The notes under the pieces were generated by a model. That model worked only from the letters and a program-made list of their open reading frames with translations. It did no database searches and was not told the DNA's origin. A stretch of DNA of 64,000 bases, from positions 1,736,001 to 1,800,000 of the forward strand of contig JAKUDP010000003.1 in assembly GCA_022570795.1 (NCBI GenBank), written 5' to 3'. The stretch is from Sphaerulina vaccinii. Its lineage: Eukaryota > Ascomycota > Dothideomycetes > Mycosphaerellales > Mycosphaerellaceae. The position numbers were made by a program, and so were the translations under genes. Below are positions 43,015 through 52,540 of this stretch, piece after piece (the stretch's first letter is position 1; every line of letters starts with the position of its first letter).

Positions 43015-45085
43015 ACAGAAGGTAGCTTTTCTCCGCGAGACTGCGAGGGCTGAGGCGCGGCGATCGCAGACAGCAGCGATGCGCCTGAGAAATTCAATCA
43101 GAGACACTTTCTTCCAAACCCCAAGCTACGGACCCGTGCAGCTTTCCAGCCGAGCATGCCACTGGACTTCGCATGACTGATAGGTGACCATGCTCCGCCA
43201 GCATATGATGACTGCGCTGACAGCAATCCAACACGGGATCTGATTCAGCGGTACATGCTGATCCTTCGAGGCACCAGTACGTTCTCATCTTGCCTCTCGC
43301 ACACGTCATCTAGAGCTACCTATATCTCAGTAGGGCGATTTTTAATCTCAGCGACCATGCCACCTCAACGTTCATCCTCACGAAGGCGAGTGGACAAACC
43401 AACTGAACCAGCATGCCACCTCGACATTCAGCCCCGCGACGAGGAGTGGGCTCGACGTTCACCCCCGACGGTGAGTGTGCAGCCGCCTCGACATTCATCC
43501 TTACGACGGAGAGTGCGCGAGCCACAGATGCTGCTGCAAGTGCGAGGGAAGGTGCAAGAAGCAAGTGAAGGAGTTTCCGCAGATCTCATACGCAGCATGC
43601 TTCCACGGCTGCACAGAGCGTGATATGTGCTGGGACGACTAGATGATGATGGACCTACGACATTGATGAGATGGAGACCTGAGACAGACACCTGAATAAC
43701 ACACCTACTTCCTACCACCTGCGTCCGCGTCCAAGACTGACACTGCTCTTCAAAGTACTGCAAATGCGAGTATCTCCGCAAAGACGAGCACCAGTATGCC
43801 ATCTCGACATCCACCCACACAACGGACAGTGCAAAATCCACAAATGCTGCTGCAAATGCGAGTATCTCTGCTAGGACGAGCAGCCCGCAGCATGCTTCTA
43901 CTAGACCGCGAGGGCTGGGGCGCTACAAGCGCAAATGGCAACAATGTGATGGAGAAATCGAATCAGAGACACTTTCTTCCGATACCCAAGCGAACGTTTC
44001 ACAAGCTCCACAAGAAGGTGCCAGCGCTAGTCGACCTCTATGGCTTGGTCAATGTTCGTGCTCTGCTCGCTTCTATCTCTACACAGAAGCCACCCGACCA
44101 CGACACTCAATTCACCGGCAGCACATACAATGCTTGGAACGCAAGACGGAGAAGCATTCGTTCGTTACTCGTCATGGCTAACACGACGAGCCATTGTGCA
44201 CGCGGGCGATATGTGCTCCAGAAAAGGCTCGCAAAGACAGATCTCGTGGCTGCTGAACATTGCCACCCGCATTGGCTACAAACTCACACAGTTCCATAAC
44301 CTGGTCGCGTAGGACTGGCTCATGCTTGCGCGAGCCATGAATCCTGCAAAGATTACTGCACCAGACAGTTTCTTGTCTTCGCCTCTCGCATTCGTCGCAT
44401 AGAGCTACCTGTATTGTATCTCAGTAATGCGACCCTGAATCTCAGCCACCTCGACATCCATCCCCACGACGAAGAGTGTGCAAACCACGAATGCTGGCTG
44501 CTCGCACTTGGATTCCATTCGCAGCATGCTTCCACGGCTGCACAGAGCGTGATATGTGCTGGGACGTTCTCCGGAGATTCCATTCGCAGCATGCTTCCAC
44601 GGCTGCACAGAGCGTGATATGTGCTGGGACGACTAACTCCTCTTTGCTGCTCTTGAGTACGGCGCCGTGCGGATGACCTCATGATGGACCTATGATGAGA
44701 TGAAGACCTGAGACTGCGCATGCAGACACCTGAATACCACATCTACTTCCTACCACCTGCCTCCTGATACGCATCTTTGCCAGGACGAGCAGTGGATTCC
44801 GTACGCAGCATGCTTCATGCTTCTACGAGACCGCGAGGTCTAAGGCGCTACAAGCGCAGACGGCAGCGAATCGAGCGATAAACTGAACCAGAGACACTTT
44901 CCTCCACCCGCCGCACATACCATTCGAGTCCTCTGAAGTGAAGACGTGCATTGTTCTCCGCGAGCATGCTACGACTAGGGCGCTGAGGGTGCATACGGCG
45001 GCAACGAGATCAACGAGTCGAATCGGAGAGTATTGCTCTCTTGCAACCCATGCACGTATCCAGGCGACCGTCTCGCAAGTTCCAC
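43015..45085 (+). repeat. degenerate tandem array of about 0.9 kb units with cysteine-rich coding remnants
   Basis: Roughly three copies of one unit. Matching landmarks are ATCAGAGACACTTTCTTCC (43100, 43965, 44890), CTCTCGCA..AGAGCTACCT..ATCTCAG (43293, 44383), GCAGCATGCTTCCACGGCTG (43595, 44522, 44590) and a 3' flank GATGAGATGG..CACCTGAATA (43660, 44695). A 30 nt motif coding HLDIHPxDGEC recurs four times at 43365-43520 and at 43800 and 44450, with drifting frames and stops. No intact gene can be assembled. The array looks like duplicated, decayed small secreted-protein genes. The same 3' flank follows the intact gene at 50166-50570. Confidence 0.6.
43487..43642 (+). pseudogene. cysteine-rich peptide exon (remnant or unrecognised gene)
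   Basis: An open stretch reading LDIHPYDGECASHRCCCKC, then FPQISYAACFHGCTERD and MCWDD before TAG, has about nine Cys in 51 codons. An upstream acceptor-like GTGTGCAG lies directly before it, but no start or signal-peptide exon is found. A sister copy at 43798-43870 codes CHLDIHPHNGQCKIHKCCC before a stop. It is either the last exon of a secreted Cys-rich gene or a fossil. Confidence 0.4.
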
Positions 45086-45091
45086 CTCGAG

Positions 45092-46177
45092 CTATGCCAA
45101 ACCTTCGAATGCTCCCCTCAATCTCGGAAACAGCTCCAGCGCAGCCCCATAATAAACCTCCTTCCTCAACTCCTCATCCATGGGGTACTCATCGATAAAC
45201 TTCGCATGAGCTTTACTCTGTCTCTCAAAAGCATGAGGATAATCACTTCCAAACAACAAGTGACCTCTCTTGGCGAACTTGAGAATCAGAGGAAAGACCT
45301 CTTCACTCCCCGATAACGCCGTCTCGAAGTAGAACTTCCTCGCTCCCTGCAATCCGTCAGTACCATGACCATATCACATGCGGTGAACAGCAGAACTTAC
45401 TTCATAAATCTCCTCAGCACTACCCACCACTCCACCAAACTCCGGCATAGCCATCATAGTAGCCCTTCTAACCAGTGCAGGAAGTGTGCCTCCAGCATGC
45501 GACAAGACGATCTTCACATTCGAGAACTGTGCCATTCTTCCGTTGACAATCATATCCATGCCCGTACGACCAGTCTCATGAGGCCAATCGAACGCCGGAC
45601 CAGTCACTTTCTCGTTAAATTTGCCAGGATTCGGACCATTATCGCATGGCAGCACGAATATCACAGCCTTGCGTGCATTCAATTCTTTCCAGAGGGGAAT
45701 GAAGTCCACATCCCAAGATAGTTGTTTGCGCCATAGCTGGTGAATAACGTCACTCCGTCTGCGTCCAATGTGTCGAGAGCATACTTCAGCTCCTGTAACG
45801 CATATTCCATACCATGCGTTATCGGAGACGGAAGCGTCGCTAACCAACCCACAGAACCCGGAGATCTCTTCTTAAGAGAAGCACACAACTCATTCATAGA
45901 TCTCGCAACTCTAGCAGCCTCGTCTGGATCTTGAACATGTGATACTCCTGGCGTGCTGACGGAGAAGATTCGTGCGGAGATGTTAAGGTCTTTGCAGAAA
46001 GAGGAGTCGAGGTCGTAGGTCCAGTTGGGAGCGCGCATGCCGTGCATGCCTTCTGTTGATCCTGCTTGGTCTTCAGTGACAGTAGAGGGAGCTGATGTTT
46101 TGAGTGAATTCAGACAGACCTGCAATCTCCGGAGGGATGATGTGGTGATGGACATCGATCTTTGGTATGGTTGGCAT
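45092..46177 (-). pseudogene. amidohydrolase-2 family decarboxylase with a one-base frameshift
   Basis: Related to fungal 6-methylsalicylate/ACMSD-type decarboxylases (metal-dependent TIM barrel, pfam Amidohydro_2). Exons 46177-46120, 46061-45401 and 45346-45092. Metal site KIDVHHHIIPPE, then LSHAGGTLP and GSDYPHAFE. At about 45708-45716 the protein passes from SYGANNYLG in one frame to DVDFIPLWKELNARKAVIF in another with no room for an intron. The exon sum is 974 nt, one short of 975 (324 aa). So one base is missing, by mutation or sequencing error. If real, the enzyme is broken after about residue 130. It is divergent from a Zn2Cys6 regulator. Confidence 0.75.
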
Positions 46178-46821
46178 GATTGATATGCTTTGTGGAATGC
46201 TGCTGGTAGTAGAGATGTTTGCGCTTGATGAGATGCTTGTGCTTGACGAAAAGTCATCACAGGCATGGTTGTAGGGCATATATACGCGGTTTCTAGATCG
46301 TGGATGCTGTGTTTGGCATAACAGAAATCCCGAGAGAGGACTTCTTCGCGTGCCATCCCGAGATTGAAAGCATCCTTACGACTTGTTTGGGGACACTCCC
46401 GAGTTGGAAGCGTCGTTCAATCGGGGAGATCTAGGTGTTGACTGTGTAGAAGGCAATGAAGATGTGCCGGTGTGATAGAAAACAGGGAATTGGACATGAG
46501 TAAGCGTAAAAGTGGTGGCTCAATGAACCCAATCTCGACGCGCGTGCTTCTCGAACAACACGAGATGCATCAACACATCATGGCAACCATCAAACAAGGC
46601 ATCGAGACAGATCGATTACTCGGCAGGACAGGTTAGAGTTGGCATCACAATGACTGTGCTCATGAATCTGCTCGGCTGCCTCCCCGGGCTCTCCGCGCAA
46701 AAGCAAAAGCTGCCGGTGGTATGGCACATCAGCAGCCTGCAGATGTCGTAGTCAAATGCAACTATAAGCACTCATAATATGTTCGGACAGCTCCCCAGTG
46801 CCTACTTGGGCACTATCAACA
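46178..46821. promoter_or_regulatory. divergent promoter, decarboxylase / Zn2Cys6 regulator
   Basis: 644 bp between divergent starts. An ACTATAAGC TATA-like sequence at about 46761 lies 60 nt before the regulator ATG. Paired CGG/CCG half-sites typical for Zn2Cys6 factors occur (for example CTGCCTCCCCGG near 46675), but none is decisive. Confidence 0.4.
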
Positions 46822-48907
46822 ATGGCAATGAACATCTCTGTACCAGCGGACCACCCACCGAAACGGCGTAAGATCTCAGAGTCGTGAGTCTCCCTCGAAT
46901 ATATCACTATACTCCAGCTAACGTGCCCTCCAGCTGTAGCTTCTGCCGCTCAAAGAAGACTCGCTGTGATGGCCAACGCCCCGCATGTACGCCTTGCACA
47001 AGGAGAGGCATCACTTGCCAGTACACAGACAGGGCCATGGTTGCAGTACCTGCTGACACTCTTACGAACCTTGAGACTCGTCTTTGCAAGCTAGAGTCGC
47101 AACGAAGGACGCCTACCTTTAGCCCCACCAATGATCTTACTAGAGACGCTTCAATTGGGCATGAAGCCGACTCGCCGCACGAGTGCAATACTACCAGATT
47201 CATACAGAGCATCTGGCGGGCATCCAACTCTAACTCCACGTATGAATCAGTCTTCACTGGAGAAAATCTCGATGGAAGGATCAACACATCTTCGCTGAGC
47301 CTGCCTAATCGAGCGACAGCAGACAGTCTCCTGCATCTGTACGAGCGGCACGTCTACCCACTGTTTCCGATTCTGCACATGCCTACTATCCGAAGTACAT
47401 ACGAACAACAGGTGCCAGATCGTCATCAAAAGTCTTCTGAGTCCGTCGTTTTCTACGCGATCATGAACATGATCTTCGCCATGGGCTGCCTCAGTGGAAC
47501 GGCCGTAACCGCTGCAGAGAAGATTCAGGAGAGAGCGAACGCTTTTTACGAACGTGCTCGGCAGCTTTTGCAGCTAGATGCAGTCGACGAGCCAAGCTTG
47601 GCTACTGTGCAGTATAGTCTCCTCACCACGCAGTACTTGCTGTACAGCCGAAGACACAATCGTGCTCACTCAGCTGTCGGTGTGGCCATTCGAGCAGCTC
47701 AAACATTGAGATTGGACTGCGTCGCAGAGACGGCTGCTGATCAACGCACTAGAGAGATGGCACGACGGGTCTGGCATGGGTGTGTGACGACAGAGAGGTG
47801 AATTATCTCAATGTTGAAAGAGTCAATTCTCGCCTACTGACATTCTCTAGACTTGTGTGTGGCCTCAGTGGACGAAGAGTTGCCTCATTCGCAGAGTACA
47901 ACGTACCTCTGCCAGAAGCGATCGACGACCAACATCTGCTACTCAACGGAATTGGCTCACAGCCATCAGGCGCAAGCTCGATCACCGCAGCCTGGATTGT
48001 CACGATCAAGCTGTTTGCTATCATCGAAAGTGTACGCTGGGTGGTCGTACCTAGTGAACACGTATCGCTGTCTGACCTTACAACGGTCCTTCAGCTGAAC
48101 GGCAAGATTGATGAAATACAGGAGTCATTGCCAGCTCACCTGCAACGTTCATCGAGAGCTCATCCTAGCGCAAATGGAGCTCGAGATGAGATATTCATGT
48201 TGCAAAGTGATGCGATTATGGCAAGGTGTGTACTTAACCGCAACATCACTCGTGCACTCACTGACGTGGCAGAATCCAATGGATGCGGCTTTTGCTCATG
48301 AGGCCTTCCATCTTGGCAGCTGCACGGCAGTCGCTGTCATCAGATGATCGCAAGACCTCCTCACTACGAACGACGGACCGATTGCGAACCGAGATATGCC
48401 AGATATGTGTCCAAGCGGCCATGGATACCATCGCCCTCTTAGAGACGAATTTATGGTCTCCTATCCGGATCATGAGCAGTCTTGCTCTAGCCACGGCCTT
48501 CTCTGCTGCAACCGTCCTTGTCGCTGCTTCTCTCGTGCCTGACCTAGAGAAACGTTTCGACTTGCCTGGCGTGCGAGTGTCACAAGCTCTGAATGTCATG
48601 AACAACCATCGTTGGCAGGTCGATGGTTCTGCAAAGGCGAAGCAGCAACTCGAGCACTTCATGAATACGATTGAGGAAGTCAGATCTCGGCATCGAAGTC
48701 CTGGTGGTAAGTCTGGAAGTGAGGTCATCGACTTTCAGAGGTAGCTAACCTGTAGCAGAAAGAATTGACTCGACTATGCTGCCGAACGAGCCTTTGCTGG
48801 ATTACAGCGAAGCTTTCTGGAGTTTCGATCTGACAGATCCACTTTGGACTTTTCAGTGGAGCGGCGAGGCATCTGTGAATGACAGCGCAGGACTCATGAT
48901 TTATTGA
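46822..48907 (+). CDS. Zn2Cys6 (C6) fungal transcription factor
   Basis: Five exons give 627 aa: 46822-46883, 46934-47797, 47851-48225, 48273-48706, 48759-48907. N-terminal KRRKISES leads into the binuclear zinc cluster, spacing C-x2-C-x6-C-x6-C-x2-C-x6-C (CSFCRSKKTRCDGQRPAC, then CTRRGITC). A short linker helix follows and then the fungal_trans middle-homology domain: LLHLYERHVYPLFPILHMPT, ATVQYSLLTTQYLLYS, VAIRAAQTLRLD, MARRVWHGCV. The first intron splits the zinc cluster's leader and the true start is the ATG at 46822. It is divergent from the decarboxylase gene, so local regulation is likely (inference). Confidence 0.92.
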
Positions 48908-49332
48908 CCTTGATTCCCCTAGCTATTATTGTAAGATGATATGCAGTTTGTAACAGAGATACCAGAAGCGCAGCGGATCATGTCTTTTACTGCATTGAAG
49001 AGTGCGTAACTCTCTCTCACAAGCACGAGTAGTGTCGTATCGCTGATAACCATACGCTTTAGTGATATGCTCACAGTGACAGACCAAGATCGGACAGCAC
49101 TGCGGGAATCATACCTTTCCAAAAGACATACACTGCAACGAACTCCACGATCTGCTACCATTTCGGCCTGACACTCTTAGAGCCCAGCTTTTCACGACTT
49201 CGGTCGCGCATCCTTTGTGCTTGCCTTGACCTGCTGCGGGCGCCATGGGAAAATTGTGATGCAGGCTCGATGAAACTGAACATGGCCGATGCAGACTGTC
49301 GACCGAAATGTGACTCCGCCACATGGTCCAAC
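48908..49332. other. intergenic, no supported gene
   Basis: 3' flank of the regulator. No gene or repeat is seen. Confidence 0.5.
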
Positions 49333-49653
49333 TCACATGCTCTTCAGATATTCTTCCTCTGAATCTGAGTCGAGACCGGGCCGCCCAGGCTTCTGAGCTG
49401 CATTGATCGCGTCGCGATTGTTCTCGGAGAACCTTTCTCCGACTGGTCGTTTGGCCATCCCTCCCTTGGTTGCCCGGTGTTCCGCCTGGCAAAGGGCCCA
49501 CAACTTCAGGCCAGAAGAATCGATTGTCTCAGTTCTTGTGTCGCCTTGCGATGTGGTTGGGAGCTGGTATCTGGCGCCGTGGTCGCAGTCCGTTGTTGCG
49601 GGAAGTCGGCCATGATCAATCTCGCCAGACCTTAGTGCTGTTGTGCAACCCAT
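49333..49653 (-). CDS. hypothetical small protein overlapping a duplicated segment
   Basis: A 106 aa frame ending RPGLDSDSEEEYLKSM. The C-terminal half (LKLWALCQAEHRATKGGMAKRP, then AAQKPGRPG) looks protein-like, but the N-terminal half overlaps the duplicated segment. The sister copy upstream has an alternative ATG coding MADLSQQ (MADFPQQ here) in another frame. It may be the last exon of an unresolved gene. No family is recognised. Confidence 0.3.
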   Translation of the reverse strand: MGCTTALRSGEIDHGRLPATTDCDHGARYQLPTTSQGDTRTETIDSSGLKLWALCQAEHRATKGGMAKRPVGERFSENNRDAINAAQKPGRPGLDSDSEEEYLKSM

Positions 49654-49917
49654 CCGGTGTCACTGCCTACTATGATGCAGACTCTTCCTTCCTTTCCTTG
49701 GCTGCTCGGTGTTCCACCTCGCGGAAAGCTCTCCAATTCCAGGCCAAAAAGATCAAATGTTTCCGATCTTGTAATGCCTCACAACATGGTTAGGAGCTGG
49801 AACGTGGTACCATGGTCGCCGTTGTTTGCTGTGAGAGGTCGGCCATGATTGCTAAGTATCGGCCGGCCTTGTAGTGTACTGCAACGTCCTCCGATGTCAC
49901 TGCCTACTACGGTGCAG
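49464..49917. repeat. diverged tandem duplication, two units of about 220 bp
   Basis: Unit 1 (49464-49680) and unit 2 (49696-49917) share order throughout: CCTTGG..TGC.CGGTGTTCC, CAGGCCA.AA, GAGCTGG, GTCGGCCATGAT, and a common end CACTGCCTACTA..GCAG. Identity by eye is about 70 percent. On the minus strand each unit contains an ATG followed by a similar MAD(F/L)xQQ peptide, so a 5' gene end may have been duplicated. Confidence 0.7.
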
Positions 49918-50063
49918 GGTAAGAACTGCCACATCAGAAGAGGCAAGACTCACTTTGCCACAAGCAGTTGCAAGAGAAATAGAAGGTGCTGCTTGGGCGG
50001 GTCTGTCAACATTGATGTTCTTGACTCTTCCCTCTTCCCTCTCTTCTCTTACATCAACATCGC

Positions 50064-50143
50064 CATCCAGACACCAACACATCCAGACATCAACACATCC
50101 AGACACCAACACATCCAGACAGCAACACATCCAGACACCAACA
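50064..50143 (+). repeat. 16 nt minisatellite in the 5' UTR of a secreted-protein gene
   Basis: Five near-perfect copies of CATCCAGACACCAACA, then CATCACATCACATC, ending about 10 nt before the start codon at 50166. Confidence 0.9.
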
Positions 50144-50165
50144 CATCACATCACATCAAGACACA

Positions 50166-50570
50166 ATGCAGTACACACTACTCTTCGCATCAGCTCTCGC
50201 AGCTCTGGCACTTGCAGCACCACTTGACCCACCAGTAATACCACTTGCACCAGTAAGTTCTCTCTGAGGCATCAACCAGACCAAGCTAACTGGCTCAGGC
50301 TGCCGAATTCGATTGCACAATCTCATACGACGGAGAAGGCAATCCCAAGATCGTCTGCGACGTCTCAGGCGAACTGGGTCCAGACGACAACGACAGACGC
50401 TCTGCCTCCGTCGCAGCACCACTCGAGCCTTCAGTAAGTTCTCACTCTTCTCTGAGGCATCGACCAGACCAAGCTAACTGGCGCAGGCTGCCGAATTCGA
50501 TTGCACAATCTCATACGACGGAGAAGGCAACCCCAGAATGAGCTGCGACGTCTCAGGCGGACTGAATTGA
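50166..50570 (+). CDS. small secreted protein made of two duplicated exons
   Basis: Exons 50166-50252, 50299-50433 and 50487-50570 give 101 aa. Signal peptide MQYTLLFASALAALALA. Exons 2 and 3 each begin with the same 26-residue module, AAEFDCTISYDGEGNP then (K/R)(I/M)(V/S)CDVSG, with two Cys per module. A 19-residue linker (GPDDNDRRSASVAAPLEPS) separates the modules. The preceding introns (46 and 53 nt) are also near-identical (TGAGGCATC, CCAGACCAAGCTAACTGGC). The duplicated unit is therefore intron plus exon. Codons are nearly identical between copies, indicating a recent event or conversion. No known family; an apoplastic effector-like or surface peptide is a guess. Confidence 0.8.
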
Positions 50571-50736
50571 GTGCGGCGCGGTGTGGATTGACGGACCTAC
50601 GAAATTGATGAGATGGAAACCTGAGAACGAGCATGCAGACACCTGAATACAACCTCTACCTCCTACCACTTGCTTCCTGACACTCTACTCATCGTTGGTG
50701 TATGCGACCGAACTGCAGTCAGCTAAGCCCTTGTAA

Positions 50737-51836
50737 GAGGCAGCTAAGATCGCTTATGTAGACTGGACAAACCGCAAAATAGCGAGCTTTGCACGAGTGG
50801 GGCCATGGGCGAAGGACATGAAGATGGGAGGCACCAGATTCCTCTCAGTCTATCCCAGTGGTCATGTAAGCAGCAGCAGCCAAAGACTGTACAAAGCCAA
50901 CAGTGAGGAAGTACTAACAACAGCAGATCGGTGGCATGATAACCCAACTCTTCTACACATTCTACCTAGGCACGACCCTCATCTTATCATCTCGAACACT
51001 TTTCCCTTCAACAGCATCAGGAACCCTCGACCTCGCCGACTCAGGACACGCCGATGGTCTTACAGCTGCGCCCTCCCTCCTGACCGAAATGGTTCGAGAA
51101 TCGGACATGCTCCAAAGAGTACGCCAACTATCATACATCCTAATAGGCTCCACAATCATGGGCAAGTCAGAAGTAGAAACTCTCACACAAAATGGCGGCC
51201 CTCGCCTCTTCAACGTCTATGGCTCAACAGAACTCGCGCCCTTGACGCAGAAATCTGTCGACGCGGAGGACTGGGCTTACGTTTCTTTCGCACCGGAAGC
51301 TGGTGTACATATGGAGCATTGCGAATTGGACAAGACGTACGAACCCGTTATCAAGCGACATCCAGCTGGCTCAAACTACGAACTGCCAAGCGTATTCTGC
51401 TCCTTCCCAGATAAACAAATCTTCCGCAGCGGAGACCTCTTCACTCCTCATCCAACGAAAGCCAGTCTATGGAACTTCCTCGGACGCAAAGATGATAAGA
51501 TCTCCCTAGCCAATGGCCATTCCGTGAACGTCGCTCCTTTGGAAGACATCATCAACAGCTGTCCTGGAGTCGACACGGCGATTCTTGGCGGAGAAGGTCG
51601 ATCGAGTACGATTTTACTTTTCGTACCTCACGAGGGAGAGGATCCGGAGCGGTTGAGGGAGAAGGTCAAGCCGTATGTGGAGAAGGCGAATAAGTTGTGT
51701 GAACCCTCTCTTTGCTGTGAGAAGTGATCGGGTGCTTGTGATTCCGGCGAGGGGGGAGTTGGAGTTTGTGACGCTGACGGGGTCTGTTATGAGGAGGGAG
51801 ATACTCGAGGAGTTTGAGAAGGAGATTGAGTTCTGA
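50737..51836 (+). pseudogene. remnant of an AMP-binding (NRPS-like/adenylate-forming) enzyme
   Basis: Only the middle and C-terminal part of an adenylation domain remains. 50737-50865 (RFLSVYPSGH) is joined by a 61 nt intron to 50927 onward (IGGMITQLFYTFYLGTTLIL, DGLTAAPSLLTEMV, LFNVYGSTELAPL, FRSGDLFTPHP, WNFLGRKDDKISLANGHSV). The phosphate-binding loop and everything before it are missing, with a stop directly upstream. At about 51697 a one-base insertion shifts frame: KANKL ends in 51727, while the correct continuation (VRSDRVLVIPARGELEFVTLTG, then EKEIEF and a stop at 51836) is in another frame. No carrier or reductase domain follows. A clear pseudogene fragment. Confidence 0.8.
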
Positions 51837-52540
51837 GAGCGATATGGAGTAAGTCTGGTAGAAACAACCTCGCCCCAGACGGTGAACAAGAGGTCGTGAT
51901 ACAGAAGCAAAAAGTGAAGAACTGCGTTTGGAAACAGCCGGAATCGAACCAAGCATCCCTCTCAGACCTGGCCCCGTGAACCGACTGGCTCAACGGGAAG
52001 CATCAACTGCTGAACAGAAGGAAGTCCCAGTCTCGAGTGCCCTACCATTGGACCATATTCCCTGCTGAAAGAAGATTGAGAGGGGAGAGGGGAGGGTGTA
52101 TGTGAGGGTCACAATTTCTGACTCCATGTCAGCTCCGCCGAGTAATGACAAGACCACCGTGTACCTAGGAAATACGCTGAAACAATCATTGAGGATAGAG
52201 ACATCGCGTCCACTTCTAAATGCTCTGGTGATGGTGTAGATACGGCCAGACGTGCGACAGTGTGAAGTAGAAAGTTCTAGCTCTCTAGATGCGATCGCTA
52301 GAGATGAACTCGGAGTGCCAGGCCGAGAATATCTGTTGTCGTAGAGCTTTGTTAGAATATCGAACTTGGTCTCCGAGATGTTAGGGAATAGAAGAAAGTC
52401 TCATGCCATCAAGTCGTCATAATAGTATACATTACATATAATCGTTATAGTATCCTTACACAGCAGCGCTTCATGTATCACAATATGCGCCTCCAAGCTC
52501 CCTCGCTTTTTATCATAATCATCCTCCCCCTTCAACTGTT
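51837..52540. other. intergenic containing a tRNA-like sequence
   Basis: 3' flank of the adenylation-domain remnant and of the peroxidase. Apart from the tRNA-like stretch at 51930-52062, no feature is seen. Confidence 0.4.
51930..52062 (-). tRNA. tRNA-like sequence, possible intron-containing tRNA or tRNA pseudogene
   Basis: On the minus strand, 5' GGGAATA can pair with 3' TGTTTCC over 7 bp (two wobbles). A D-arm-like TGGTCCAATGGTAGGGC matches the A box, and GGTTCGATTCC matches the B box perfectly. The length is 133 nt, so an intron of about 60 nt would be needed. The anticodon loop lacks the normal U33 in my alignment, and one T-stem pair mismatches. The anticodon cannot be assigned. It may be a pseudogene. 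Confidence 0.35.

Noticed and set aside
43796..44299. 167-codon plus frame within the degenerate array
   Set aside because: It crosses unit boundaries and includes the Cys-rich motif in a different frame. The homologous region of the first unit is not open, so coding is unlikely.
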